Assembly: GCA_014706295.1 (NCBI GenBank)
Contig: JACSVZ010000004.1
Span: 86,993,047-87,057,046 of the forward strand
DNA: 64,000 nucleotides
DNA from: Lycocorax pyrrhopterus obiensis
Lineage: Eukaryota; Chordata; Aves; Passeriformes; Paradisaeidae
Direction: 5' to 3'
Part shown: one piece after another, positions 13,905-27,800 of the stretch
Position numbering within the stretch: position 1 is the first letter of the stretch
Layout: each line of letters begins with the position of its first letter
Translations under genes and position numbers: made by a program
The notes under the pieces: model-generated
What the model was told of the DNA's origin: nothing
Database searches by the model: none
The model's input: only the letters and a program-made list of their open reading frames with translations

Positions 13905-13940
13905 GTCACTACTTGTTGCATTGTCACTACTTGTATTATG
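13905..13940. repeat. 18-bp tandem duplication
   Basis: Two adjacent 18-base units beginning GTCACTACTTGT, diverged over the last six bases. A minor replication-slippage duplication. Confidence 0.8.
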
Positions 13941-16900
13941 ATCATAATTGACCCCCTGAGATCTTATTTAATGTATCAAATTTGGCTCTAGAGACACAGA
14001 GAAATAGCCAATAACTATGCAGTGTACTTGGAAATGTTCTTCCATTACTGCATTCCTTAAAAGCAATTTAATTAACTACTGGGTGAAGTCTGGCACTTCA
14101 ATATTACAGGCAGCTACACCACCTCAGAATCAGCTCTCCTAACCCTCACTATCCTCTTTTGCTCCTCCTGCTTCAAAATATTTCTACCATTTATTCTGAG
14201 GATAGAAAAACAGGCTCTCAGAACACCTTCTGTTCTGATCACCAAGCCTCATTTTGTCATGTCACGTACCACCCATAAAACCTAAGAATTTTAAAGTAAA
14301 AACTAAGTTTATATGGAATAAAAATTAACTTCCAACACGTACATTAGCAGTCTTCAATAACGTCAACAGCTTCTCTGCAACAGGATGCCAGACAAGTTCA
14401 ACACCAACAAAAAATTATATAAATAAGTTCACTGCCCAGAAAACATAAACTAAACTTCTAGCTATCTCCTGCAATACAACAAGAAAAACCAATGCAAACT
14501 ATTAGAGATTTATGAAGGCAGGTAACCACATAAGGCAACTATACAAATAGTTTTATCTGTGTTTACCTCTGTAGTCCACATGGTAAAGCCTTATCTGTTC
14601 TGTCCAAGAAACACACACTGCAGATGTGCAGGAGGGGAGCTTTCTGGCTATCAGTAACAGTGAAAATGTTCTGATTCTGTCAGTAAAGAATAATATGACA
14701 GTAAAAACAAGAGCTCTAAGGAAGGATGCAATTTTACTTTGAAAAACCCTGGGAAGATCAATTTTTTACAATGAACAACCTTCTTAAAACTACATGAGAA
14801 TTCTGCCTTTTGCTCAATTTGGCAACTTTTGTATAGCTTAATATGACAAAAAAACCAGATCAGAAAACCAGCAGTAGCTCTTCAACAGGTGAAACTAAAA
14901 CCAACACGAAAGTAAAGCTCTCTGAAATGTAAATAAGGCTGTTTTCTCTGAAAAGTGAATGTACAGTAGCCTTCTGCATTACCTTTCAGAAAGCTATTGC
15001 AGGCCAAGCTAGCAAGTCACACATACACCATCTTAAAGTGACGTCTTCTGTGTTACCCCTTTAAATTCACGCAATTGGGATTTTTATCTTGCAAAACTTA
15101 TGGGAGTGAGCTACATTAGTTCTATAAATGTGATCTTTATCTATGGGTTTGGTAGTTGTTATTCTGGCTGAAGGATTAGTAAGAACTCATCTTAAACTGA
15201 CCAAATTACAGGAGACACCACCTCACTCCAACCAGCAGAAAAGGCAGTAATTCCTCTGAAGCTTCACTTCCACACAGGCAGAATTGAGTGTCAGCAAGTC
15301 ATGGCAACAAGAAGATGGAAGGGGATATTCCAGGAATTCTTCATGAGGACTTTCCAGAAAGCATTTATAAACCTAATCCTTGGAATGAAGGATCTGCAAA
15401 GAAACAGCTGCTGCCCAGTGCTGGCACACCATAGACAAGGAAATACTTACCTAAATCTGCAAAGAACTGTCATGAAGGATTGAAACAACAAGCGTTTACA
15501 ATGCTCAGTTTTAACACTTTCCTTCCTGCTTGTAACGCTCCCATCAATAACTAAAATGCTTTTGGTATTCAGCAAGCAAGCTGTGTTCTGTCACTGAGAA
15601 TAGAAGCAGGCAGAGGCCCTACAGAGAAGCACATAAGGCAGCACAAAAAATCCTTGGCAAGATGGAGGGAAAACATTAGGGACCTTACTCTGCCCTTTCT
15701 TCTCTTGCCATTGATATTGCTGCTGTATTCCCAGTGCCATGTGGGCTGCAGCTGGTTGGGTAGCAAAATTCTAATATTTGTATTTAGCCCTTCAGAATGT
15801 TCATGTTCAGTTGTTATATTGAGAAGCTGCCAAGCTTTTCCTGAGGAAAGCAAACAGAAAGGAAATGCCAGGATTTCTGACGGCCTACAACTCTGCTATA
15901 CCACAATGGAAAGTCATGACAAAAATAAAAGGTACTTCTCTAGCCTCCGGCTTTCTCTATGATGAATTTCAAAGACTTGCTGCTTTGGAAATATTTTTTT
16001 TTATTTAAAAGAGTATTAACAGCTTTAATATGTGGATTCTCATGGGATCCCTTAATATTTAGGGAATGTTTAGGCTACTTGAATTAATATTATAACGTTG
16101 TACTTTTATTTTAAATTTGTTTATAAGTAGAAGCACTTGTTTATTCATGTGTGCAATATTTAGTGACTGCACAAAAACAAACAATGCACAACAGTGTGAT
16201 AAGACTTAGTTATTTTATTTAAAAGTGCCAGTAGTATGAGTTGACCACTGCAAGGTTAAAAACTCTTTCAATACTTGGAATTATTATCTCACACCTGAGA
16301 ACAAGGGAAAGGAACACCTCAAATGCAGGGGGGTGAGGGGAAGGCAAAGGGACAAAAAATTTTTTTAAAATGTACTAAAATCGTTATTTCAAATTGCTCC
16401 TGCTTAAAAATGCTCCTCATGCCATGGTAGATTGGACACTAATACTTCTAAGGGCTCTTTCTGTGATTTCTTTCAAGAAATATTAAAACAATTGACTACT
16501 TATCAAAGAGTCAAAGTAAATGTATGAGATTTCAGCCAATCTAGGTAAAAATTCTAGAGAATATTTTGGGGGCTAGCCACCTTTAACAGCACATTTTGGT
16601 GGGGTTTCTTAGATTGGGAATGGACTGATGTTCTGAGTCAGTCTGCCTTCCCACTGCTTCACTTGGTTTCCTCAAGAATCCGGTATAAACACATTTTCAA
16701 CACTAAACCCCTCTTCTTCAAAGCTTATGTATTGAAAAACGCTTGACAGTGTATAAAACCTCACAATACTAATGAACATTTACAGGCTGTAAACTTTAAC
16801 CTACATAACAAAAGCATTTCTTAAAGTACAGAACTTTGTTGGCATTTGTTAATTAGACATTTGGAAACAATGAAAGATTCTCTTTGTCAAAGGCAGATTT

Positions 16901-17080
16901 ATAGGAAGAAGAGATGATTCAGACTGACTTTTCTAGACCAGGAAGGATAATTTTGCTTTTAAGTTTCCTTATGCAAGAGCTGTGTACTGTTTGAGATCTT
17001 AATAGTAAACTCAAGAGTAAACTTAATAGTAAATAGTTTCTGAAACTAAATGAAATGGGAAGAGCAGAGTATCTAATATT

Positions 17081-17120
17081 CATATTTTATAAATAAGCTA
17101 CATATTTTATAAATAAGCTG
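17081..17120. repeat. 20-bp tandem duplication
   Basis: Two head-to-tail 20-base copies of CATATTTTATAAATAAGCTA, differing only in the last base. The near-identity suggests a recent slippage event. Confidence 0.95.
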
Positions 17121-18760
17121 CATGGGTTTCAATGCTTCTGCTAGCTTATATACACGTTTTAGACAAAAAAAAAATCCAGTAAAACATAACTATGCAGTTC
17201 AGTTCTATAATACTGCCTGAAATCCCTTGCTCTTACTTACAAGAATAAGTAGGTACAACAGGTACAATTTGCACAAAAGAGAATCAAAAAAGAAAGGCAG
17301 GTACATAACACAGGGGTGGAAACAGTGCTGACTGACTCCATAGTAGATGCTGGAAAAGAATGGAGTTAGATGAAAATAAGTGTCTCAAAAGCAGGAAACA
17401 CTTATTTCTGCATTTCTATGCATGTGAAAATTTTGGTGGATCCAAGTCAGCAGACAACCCTGATGTGTTTCAGAATGGCTTATGATTTGGAAAGACAGAC
17501 TTTGGAATACCTATATGCAGTACGTTAAGCACAGTCCACATGGATGGCCTATCAACATTTTTAGCATGTGGAAAAATAAAAGCATACAGTTGTGGAAGAC
17601 TTGTAAGCCATGCACTGTTAAGTCCACGAGTCTTATACCATGGTGACTTTGCATGAAGTAAACACAAACTAATATGAAGGCTAATATTTTCTAACGTGAA
17701 AGACATTGCATCCAAGAGAAAACAAATCTATTTTCGTAGGCAGTGCCCAATTAAAAAAAAAGAAAAAAGTTATATCAGCAGATTTCAAACCAGTGAAAGC
17801 CTACAGACCAATGAGCATGACCTGATGATATAACTGACTTAATCACCTTAATACTGAGAAAAAGTCCTAATTAGTTCATTAATTGTTGCAGGTTAGTCCT
17901 CTATAGACAGTCAAAACTTCTTCCAAAAGGTAGACTGCATAATCCTAAGGAACACTGCTAGTGAAAGTGTTTCAGAGATAAATGTAGAAGAAAAAGAGGA
18001 ATAAAAAATTGGGAGTCCTTGCAGAAGACATTGTTATATGTCCATAGAACGCCAACTAAGAACTGAACCAATTCTGGTTAAAAACCTCCTCTAGTTCATG
18101 GTCTAGAGAAGATAATAACAAAGTCAAGAAAGGAAGCCTCAATAGAGGCTCCAGTTAGTCTTTGGAAAGTAGTAATAATTTCTGTAGGTTAAGAAGGTTA
18201 AGAGGAACATTACAGTCTACTTCAATAGAGTAATATTTGTTGCAGCTACAATTAGCAGACCTGGATAGTTTACATGCAAGACAGCAAAAAAATTTTGCTG
18301 TTGGTCATTTTTAATTAAACTTTGGAGTATCAGGGAAATAATGCTTATGGCCACAATTCAAAAAACAGCTTGATGACCAAGCTGGTTGCTCAGCCTGACT
18401 TCTGAAAGGAAAACCAACACAAGAGTCAATTAATACAAAAATGAAGGCTGATCACATATTCAGGGAAGGGTAAATGGGAAAACGCCTTTTCAAATATTGC
18501 TTATTTCATCCTTTTTCAAAATACAGCTTTTGTATTCAGCTTCATACCTGTGATTGAGAGTCAGTAATAGACACATGAGGTATACACACTTAAGGACCGG
18601 CTATTGGCCAGATGTTTAAAGCAGTTGTCCAGTGAAAACATTTTGGTTGCATGTATTTCTAGCACCTTGTAAGGCTCAATGTTATTAAAGATTTTTATAT
18701 TGCTGTCACAAAAGTGGAAGCAAACCCACTATAATTTACAGATTATTATGGCCTATTTCT

Positions 18761-18891
18761 GTTACCTCCTTCCCTTCCCTTCCTTTTCTGTGACGGTCTT
18801 CGCCTCACTTCCCTCTTCCCCCTCCTTCTCCTCTATGACTTCACACCCTTAATTCTTTCTTTCTCCCTTCCTGTTCCTTCTTCCCTCTTTC
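18761..18891 (+). repeat. Polypyrimidine tract
   Basis: About 130 bases of C/T-rich DNA on the plus strand (TCCCTTCCCTTCC, CCCTCTTCCCCCTCC, TTCTTTCTTTCTCCC) with scattered purines. The purine strand is the transcribed RNA sense of FAM83B, so it would not act as a splice polypyrimidine tract for this gene. Confidence 0.85.
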
Positions 18892-21800
18892 AAAAAGGAA
18901 CTCCAAACTCATTTAAATTTGAGACTGGAAAAAAACCTGATATTGGATACTGAATGTGGGCTTAAAGTGGGTTCCTACACATTTTATACAAGCTTAAAAA
19001 TACCCCCCTTTTTATTGCACATTTTATGACTATACCCTTATGATATTCACAATAAAGCTTTTGCTTCCTGCTACAACTACTATTTGCTTCAATGCCACTA
19101 ATTTCAAATTCCATAGATGTACCTAAATATGTTTAAGGAGACCAACTCAAGCAGTAATATGGTTAGGGTAAACTAGAAAAATACAGAATGCAGGCTGTTT
19201 AAAATTACTGGTCACAGGTCAGTGATGGGTCAGTATAAAGGAAAGCCAGTGATCCTCTGGTATAAATACGAGAGGATAAATAATAAAAAGTTTCTGCAGG
19301 GGTTAGCTCTGCCAGATTCTCTGGTCACATTTAAAATGTTTCCCGTTTAGCTACGTGACATAGTAAAATGCATTTATAAGTAAAAATAGCATGCCTGGAC
19401 AACACCTGTAGTAACATTTATGTTGCAAAAAAAGCAACAGCAATGATGTCAGATCAGTATTCTGAAACATATACTACAGACATAATGTATGCCTACATAA
19501 GTCCATATGGCACATAGTTACATCTGAATGCCAGTAAACAACCCAATCAGATGATTTAAACTATTTACTTTTTTAAACATGCTGCCAATTGAGCAGGAAC
19601 TTTCCCTGATACTCATGAGAAGCAGATTACACCACCTGCTCATAGAGCAGCCACAGCAACTTGTGCAACATATTGCTAATGACTGTGTGCTGGCAGACTG
19701 CATTTCAATTTCACCTATTTTAAAGACAGGTTTTGAAACTAATTAATTAATTGTTGTCTGCAAATCATGTTCAGATCCTCAGGTGAAATCCATTACCCTG
19801 GCATGCTAGATTATTTATTATAGATTAAATGAAAAAGGAAAAAATAATTGCAGACTACTCTGAAAGCATCGGCAGAACGTCCTGAAGATAAGAATAGATT
19901 AATCTTGTTAATAAGTAATTATGTGCAGCCTTTCAGGAAGAAAACAGATTCACATTTTTATGCACATTAACATATGGAGCAAGATGTCTGAAATAGTAGG
20001 GAAGCAATTATAAAAACCCAGCTCAAACCTCCTGTGAAGCAAACTGAAATGAAGAAGATAAGTAATGCTGCAATTCTTGTAGCCCCAGTGGAGTGAATAG
20101 TGAATTGGAACTAAAAAAGGTACTAAAGAGAATTTAATTCTCAAATCAAATGCTGCACTTAAAAAATAAAACAATAAAAGAATTACAAGTAAAATTATTA
20201 CTAAAGAGTTATAATTTCAGTACCAATGCTATGCTTTAAAAACATAGTATTTATAAAAATTATTTCAATTTTTAAATCCTCTAAAAACTTTTAAAGTGAA
20301 GCCTGACAATTGTTGTTCAAGTGTGAATCTTCCACATGTAGCGAGGTATCTGAGGGACTTGCAAGTCAAGGGATAAGAAAGGGAATTCAAAGACAGAAGT
20401 TAAAAAAATTTAAAGAAACATTTCTTTCTTATTCATTTCTTCTAGGTTTTTGCTCAACTGATCTTTTGCTACTATGTCAGCTGACTTTTGAATAACCATC
20501 TTTGTCAAGCAAGAAGCCATACAGCTTAAGAATTATCTTGGTGACACTATTATTTTGTAAATGCAGTTAGCATCAGCTTTCACTGATCTGCATACAGCTC
20601 TTCCACAAGACCACAGAAGTATTAACTCATCACTTGCAATTTGATACTGCAATTATGCAAAATCAGAGGAAAGATTATTTGATCTTCGCGATAAAGTCTG
20701 ATCAGGTATTTATAATACTCCATCTTTGCTATTTAATACTCTTTCCATTTAAATGTAAAAGTTTATTTTTAATGGTTAAAAGCTTATTAAGTGTATTCAT
20801 AATGTTTTCTTAAATCAGAGCCCTAGGCCACTTCCAGGACACATGTGGGGAGGAGCAGACACACAGCCGGGCTGCAAGACTTCCTTCCACGATCCAGATT
20901 CCATCTGCCTCAGCCACAGATGGGCACTGTCATCCTATGCTCGTCTGCTCCTCTCATTTTTCTCACTCTCACAAGGATAGGATGCATAATGAAGCACTCA
21001 TTCAAGAATCATTAAAATGAACAATTATTCAAACAAATGAGTTATCACTGTGCAACTGAACCCTTTATACTCAACTGAGCTAGTGACCAACACGGCAAGT
21101 TAATAGGGGTTTTTTAATGAGTAGAAGAGAAACATGTTATCACAAGTCTTCCACTGTACAGCTCCATGTATGTGAGAGCATTTCCCTTTCCACAAAATAT
21201 TCCTCCTGATGTGCACGGCATGCCAGTTCACACACACACCTAACCTCCATTTGGGTAATGATAATCAGAGATCTAATCAGGAAGCCTGCTGAACATCTGC
21301 AAGAAATGCAAAACTCCTGCTAGAGCAAGGCAGTATCCTCCAAAACATCACCGCAGATACCTGGATTTAAGAATGGAGGAAGAAGAAAATCAGTCTCAGG
21401 GGCACTTACTGCAGCTCTTCAGTAGCTTTCTTTGCGAGAATCGCTGCCTATTTGTGCCAGTGAATCCCCTGCAGCCACAAAACATTCCTGTGTTGAAAAG
21501 CTGTGTACCTCAAGGTTATATATGCTAGGAAACATGAGGGGCAGACAGGAAAATTCACTTATTTTGCCATCAAAAGCAGAACCTTCTCATAATAAGGAGC
21601 AAAAGCAGAAACACCACTGACCAAACCACCCGTGGATTTACATTAAGCCACGTTCTGTTGGCAAATTGGCTCTGTTGGAAAATGTGCCAAGCATGCTAAC
21701 AGCTAAATATACTAGATAACTTTAGTTGCTTGAAATAAGGATGGAGATGAGAACCTGCAATAGACATCTGCGGAGATGTAAACATTTTATTCCAAGAACA

Positions 21801-23384
21801 TTTTGTAAAGTGTTGCTTTTTGATGCAAACTAGTGCCTTTCAAATAAATATTTGTTCTTACGAAGTACCTGTCAGATCTCAGGAAACATCTTCCCTTCAG
21901 TAACCTGCCCACTCCAAGTTCATGCCAGAAAGCCTCTCCTCATCCCAGACTATGCTCCCTGTGCATGTGTGCATGCCTGGAATCCACGCTTTTTGTAGCA
22001 CAGTGTGTACACGTGCATGTAGAGGATTGCACACACATGCACACACATTGACTGAAAAAAACATATTTTATTATTTGCCTCTTTCCTTTAGATAAAAAGT
22101 TTCAAACAAGCACTGTATTGATAAAAAAAAAGAGTAATAATTTCAGACGTAATAACAAGACAGATTTATCCTTTTTTCTTGCTCACTTAAAAAGGTGTAA
22201 ATCTTTTCCTGATCTTCAGAGTCTTTCCCTGTAATTCTGAATCTGCTTTCAGACATTGGTGCAGTGTGCACTCACTCTAGATTTAAAGTACAGCTGTCAG
22301 GAAGGAATTTTTCAGAGAGTTTATTATAATTTTTGGTTAACTGTGACCAGCAGCTGGTAATTAAAAGATACTCCAGTCTCTTTATCAATCTTAGAAATGC
22401 AATATACATAACTTTCACTGACACAGGAACAATTTTTGCAATGAAATAAGAGTCAGGTATGCAAAGGTAAGAGTTTCATGACACTTCTGTGGGTGACTGA
22501 CTGTTTGCTGAAATGCAACCTAAATTAGAAACACTATTTCAAGCGAACAACAAAAAAGTTATTTTCTTGTTTCTCACTGATGCATAGAGGAACAGTGTGA
22601 GAAAAAAGTAACATCAGAAGATGGGCAGATAAGAGAGAAGCAAACAAGTCTGTTTCGTATTTGGATATTACTGAAATATTTCTGCTTGAATGCTCTAAAG
22701 CAAACAAACAATCTCATAGACAAAACAAATACACAAAAGGTTGATGCAAAATACAAAGTTTCAAACCATTGGAAGCATCTGAAAAAGGTAGATTTCAGTT
22801 TAAGCTCTTGAAACTGTGTTCCCTACCTCTAGCACGTGAGTATCCCAAACTATGTATATGTCTTCACAAATTACTCTGAGCTAATATTCATATTTCTAGA
22901 TGAGGAGTCTGTGTCCTACAAGGAATTTGTATACAAGTCTTCCAAGTCCTAGACCAATGTATTTAATCACAAAACTTTTATATTCAGCAAAAATAAAAAT
23001 GTACAAACAAAAACGTATTTTTAAAGGATATAAAAGACCTTTGAATGGACACAAATGCAAGGAACTAGAAAAACATGTAAATCACTCCCATTTATCCAGT
23101 TCTAGAAGACATTAGCATAGAAATATATTTTTAATAGAGTAATGTTATTTACAACCTCCTGAATCATCCCTGGTGCAACTAAAAAACCAGAAACTTACTG
23201 AAGTCTGCTTCTACTACTTCTCTGTCATAAAAGACTCTGGAAGAATTACCAGAAAAAATAAGCATCTTTTTAAATTCCTCTTAAATTAACACTTAAATGC
23301 ACAGAGAGCTCTTCTCTGTAAAGCGCAAACCATTCCATGAATGTGGGAACATAGCATCTATTTTTATCTGGGAAACTGAACATA

Positions 23385-23414
23385 CACAGGGCATGTGTAT
23401 GTGCATGCCCTGTG
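23385..23414. repeat. Short perfect hairpin
   Basis: Eleven-base arms CACAGGGCATG and CATGCCCTGTG flank an eight-base loop. Pairing does not extend beyond the arms, so it is too short for a microRNA precursor. Confidence 0.85.
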
Positions 23415-23884
23415 CAGGGACACCTGAGTCAGCCCACTGCTAATGAGCTTTGCCACTGGAAACAGTCTGGTCACGCTAAGGTGATGCTCCGAGGAGGTGA
23501 AGACACCCTGCTCCTCAGGAGTGTCCTTGTGCACTGACCCCTGCTGTGAGCAGATCCTCAGAGGCCAACAGCCAGTGCTGGTGGAGAGGCTGAGCATCCC
23601 AAGGTCCCTATCACAGCAACCCCAGCAGCTACAAAGCAGCCCGAGCCTCACCTCACCCTCCAGTCCTGCGTTTAGAAGTCTCTGCACCTTCTCTTTTGGC
23701 TGACTGTCATGTTGAGTGATGAGATACAAGCAGGCTTGGTCTGGGCTTGTAATACGGGTTTCCTCAAGCAAATTCCATCATTTAGAGAAATGTGGTTGTC
23801 CAAAAAAAAAACTGTCTCCTGAGCAATTATGAATTAGTTACCCAGAAGTGTTGACGGTAAGACTAGTACCCACGTGTTTTAAGG

Positions 23885-24015
23885 TCAGATTCATTCTTAG
23901 TGTCAGCTCTTCGAAGATGCAACACCGTCAGGCTTGTGTTGTGCAGGGAGTCAGACGTCATTATCATTAGAGTCCCTTCTGACACTGAAACCTGTGAATC
24001 TCTCAGTTTTATCAG
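23885..24015 (+). mobile_element. Possible ancient CR1 3'-end remnant
   Basis: The minus strand reads GTGTCAGAAGGGACTCTAAT followed by GTCTGACTCCCTGCACAACA. This resembles the reverse complement of an old reptile/bird CR1 3' end (GAAGGGACC, ATGATCATCTAGTCTGACC, CCTGTATAACACAGG), so the element would be sense on the plus strand. It overlaps a 137-codon minus-strand frame with two hydrophobic stretches (23863-24276), which argues against that frame being a gene. Confidence 0.45.
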
Positions 24016-24849
24016 CCTCTGCTGATTCTGCAGTCCAGAAATGGCTACAAAGATGAATAGGGAGAGGCCGAAAAAGCTCAGAGTTTTTAAAGGATACAAA
24101 CACTGATCATGTTTACTCATCTCTTTTTCGAAACAACTTCCAATAAAATCAACTAAAAAATCACATCTGAAAAGGAAAGCAATGACAAGGCTCATGAAGA
24201 GGACACATGTACACAGTACAAGCAGTGGCATATAATCAAGAAGGACAGAAGATTGCTTTATACAAAAAAATTGCATTCATTAAAATACCAGAATAACTGC
24301 TGGTCTTGAGGGGAGACCGTGTTTCTATGAATGAGTTCAAAACTAAAGCCCTGCCACTGGGATTTTGGGGGAATGAACCCGGAGCATAGGAATTCTCACT
24401 TGATACAGTGCAATGAGCAACTCACTTCAAATTCCCAGGCACAGAGAACCCCAAACCATGCCTAAAAAAACCCAAGGAAGCAAAAACTGCAGATTCTGTG
24501 AAACACCGAAGAATATTTTACAACTTGAAAACAAATGAAACATTTAAATTGAGATTTTCTTGCTTTTGTGGTTTTGAACAAATTTGAAAAAGGAAGGAAA
24601 AAAGAGTGTTCAGTTTATTACCATTAAAATCCTTCCTGGACAACCTGCTGACCTTCAAGAACCAACCATGACTTTGAAATTAATTAAAATGTCCTAAGTG
24701 AAATAACATTCTCAATTTTCATAATGCATTAGTTTAGTTAACTATGTTCATAATTACAATTAAAGATTTTTGGCACACATCATATTCACAGCTGTTTTGC
24801 ATTTCAGCCTGTGGCAGCTGCTGACAGCCAGCTTTTCAATGAAATTCCA

Positions 24850-24866
24850 GTGTGTGTGTGTGTGTG
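24850..24866. repeat. GT microsatellite
   Basis: About eight and a half uninterrupted GT units. Confidence 0.95.
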
Positions 24867-27800
24867 TATTTAATTATATAAATATTTTGTAACCTGTTAA
24901 TACAGATTATTGAAAAATATTTAATGTCAGGGTTTTTTTCTTTTTTTCAACAGGTAAAGAGATTTCTCCTGTTTGGTATTTATATTTGATAATCATAAAA
25001 TTGATCCAAAGAGGATGCTTTACATTTTTACTGTTTCAGGCCAAAATCCAATTTAGAGCCACAGATCAGCAACTTAAAAACAAAACCAGACCAGTTAAAT
25101 GCTTATTACTTACACTGTAATTGCTTCATTCATAGCTGTTGAAAAAGAAAAAAATACAAACCAGTGTATTTTTACTATAATATAGGACAGTCAGTGGAAG
25201 TCACTAAATCAGAAAAAAAAATAAACTACTGGATTATTTTTAATTTTTATGCTACAATGCCTTCTATATTTTCAAATTTCTCCTCACTAGAGAAGTAGCT
25301 TAAATTCTGGTTGAAGTGATTTCTTTCATAATCTCCAAACAGGAATATATTTAGCGTAATTATCAGAAACACCTCCACTGTTAGGACAGCAATGCCTCCA
25401 ATAAGCAACGACAAGAAGCTTTTTTGTACCGTATCAGGGATTTCTTTTCTTTGGGGAAAATTTTAGACTTTTGATACACATTCAGTCAAGACTGATCAAA
25501 GAGACTGCCCAAATTTATATCTACTGAGCAAGGAAAAATTATGCTTAAACCTATGTCTGTTTCTTTTTACATGCACTATATATATTATGAATCCCCACAC
25601 ACACTGTATGGCAACAAGCAGCTCTGACTAAGTTCCATCTGAGTTATTAAAAACAGAAAGTCTTTGTGAACATCAGGGTGAAATGAAAGGAAGCCAACAA
25701 TGCTACTGTTACTTCTTTAAAACAAGTCAGAAAGATTTCTGTATTTGGAATTAAAATGCCACAGCTTTTTGTTTCTTATTCAGTATCATATTTCCACAAC
25801 AGATAACTGTAATTGTGCTCCTAGAATGTTTCAACGAATGTACTTAGCTGAAAATCCCCAAAATCTTTAAACACCTAGCTTTTTGTGGTATTTTGAAACT
25901 AATTACGTTCTGTGGAAAAAAGTTTGACAAGATCATCTTCTAATGATGCTTTCAGATAGAGTACTCAGCTTTGTAACTTCAGTGCCCACATTAAAATACT
26001 ATTATTACATATATCAGAAATTAGATATTTTCCCTTTTCAAATTATCTGTATTTTTGTTATGTGCAGTCTACTGCCTTAAAAATAGATAGCTGGGTTATG
26101 AACTAGACAGTAAAACATTAAACTTAAATGCTTTCTTCTTTTACTTTGTATCTCAAAGGACTACTTTGTATAATTAAATTTAGCAAATAACCTCCTCAGA
26201 CAGAATGAGCAATGTCTCTCCACAGAATTTAGCAGATTATAAAGTTCTGATCCCTAGAATTTTTTGAAACACCACTAAGAAAATTCAAAATAGGTACACC
26301 TGTGTACACACTATATTGTATCAACATGTCATAACTCTCCATTTCTTGAGGTGATTGTTTTAATTTAAGAAAACAGAGCACTTAAAAAACAAAATCCATA
26401 AACTATTTTGGACAGTTCTACCACAACAACTAAATTCCAGATGTTTACTTCTTACTGGTTTTTCTTTTGTTTTTCTTACTTGCATGCCAGCATGCATGAA
26501 AAAGTGCACATGTGCTTTGTGCAATACATTTTGAAATAATTTTTAAAGCCTTAATAGTACAAATTGAGAAACCTTTCCATGGAATTTTCCTTGCAGTGTA
26601 CGTAAACTCAGTAAACATGTGTAATGTGGCAGAATATAGTAAAGCCTGTATCCCCAGTATAAACTGTTAAGGTTTGCTAGCAGAGGACTTAATCATTTTG
26701 GTTGAGGCCATTTATAGGAAACTATGGAATAAAATGTTCTTTGATAGACATTCTATTTTGGCAAAATCTGTTCTTGCTCTTTATGTATCAACATGATAAA
26801 TTAAGTCTCGCTCTTGTATTTCTTTTGAAGGGACCAGCCTATCTTCTGTAACATTCATATGTGCATCCATCCCGCTTCTGCAGGACCTGGGCCTGAATGC
26901 AGGGATCAGTAAAGGGATGGAATAGCATCTGGGGAAAGGAAAACATTCCATTGGTTTCATGGCTTTGCTTGGCTTTCAGATATTCAGTTATTCACCACAG
27001 TTTTTATTTAGAATAATAGAATTACAGCAGTCTGATTGGACACACATTATTCTTTTTTTAGTTGCTCACAATGAATGCAATCACGTGAAGATGTAGCTCA
27101 TTTTGGACTACAAAGGTACTGCGGCATGATTTAAGAGAAAGAGATTAATTAAACATTCAAAATCAGATCCTTAATGATATATGGCCATATCCCTAGGCAT
27201 CAATCCTGCAAACATATGCATGTTAAGTAAATGGAACCTCTCATGTGCACAAATTACAGTATTTAAATCCTCCCAGAATTAGGGATCTAATTTTGCTTGA
27301 AGAAAAAAACTGTCTTCTTTGAGCAGATATTATATTTCTGTCTCTCTGCTCTTTACTAAATATCCTCCCCAAAAATTCTTGTCAAATTTTATTAGATGTT
27401 TTGTTTGTTAAAACGAGATGAAAATCAATTGTGTATAGAAGTCATGGTTGTAATTAAATAGCCTCCTGTCATTTCTGATATACAACTGCTCGATCTCTAA
27501 ACTTTGTAATTTTTGCCAAAAACACCAGTAAGACAGTCCTGTTCAGAAAATCTACCTCCCCAATATATAATGTCAGATATGCAATTTATAATAAAAATCA
27601 GAAACCTGGCAATAAAATTGATTTGACTAGCAATTCAAAAGCATTGCTGTGTTCCTAACATCGTGCTGGTGTTTTACAAGTTCTCACTGGGAGTGACAGA
27701 GGATGGGGAAAAGACACAAAAATCGTACTGCAAGCACTGTCTTCAGGGATGCTGACTGGCATCCTCCAGGGCACCCACATTTCTTTTTTGACCTAAGAGG

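Larger units (their letters stand above)
12445..23880. other. FAM83B intron 2, no gene seen
   Basis: Long AT-rich intron with only small local features, listed separately: tandem duplications at 13905-13940 and 17081-17120, a polypyrimidine tract at 18761-18891 and a hairpin at 23385-23414. A CA/GT-rich patch lies near 21997-22048. I see no exon, RNA gene or clear transposon. Confidence 0.55.

Noticed and set aside
23385..23414. MicroRNA precursor
   Set aside because: The stem is only 11 bp and does not extend. Precursors need about 22 paired bases or more per arm.
23863..24276. Minus-strand 137-codon frame with hydrophobic, membrane-like stretches
   Set aside because: Its C-terminal part overlaps a probable ancient CR1 remnant, the hydrophobic part lies in T-rich DNA, and there is no known family or splice context.
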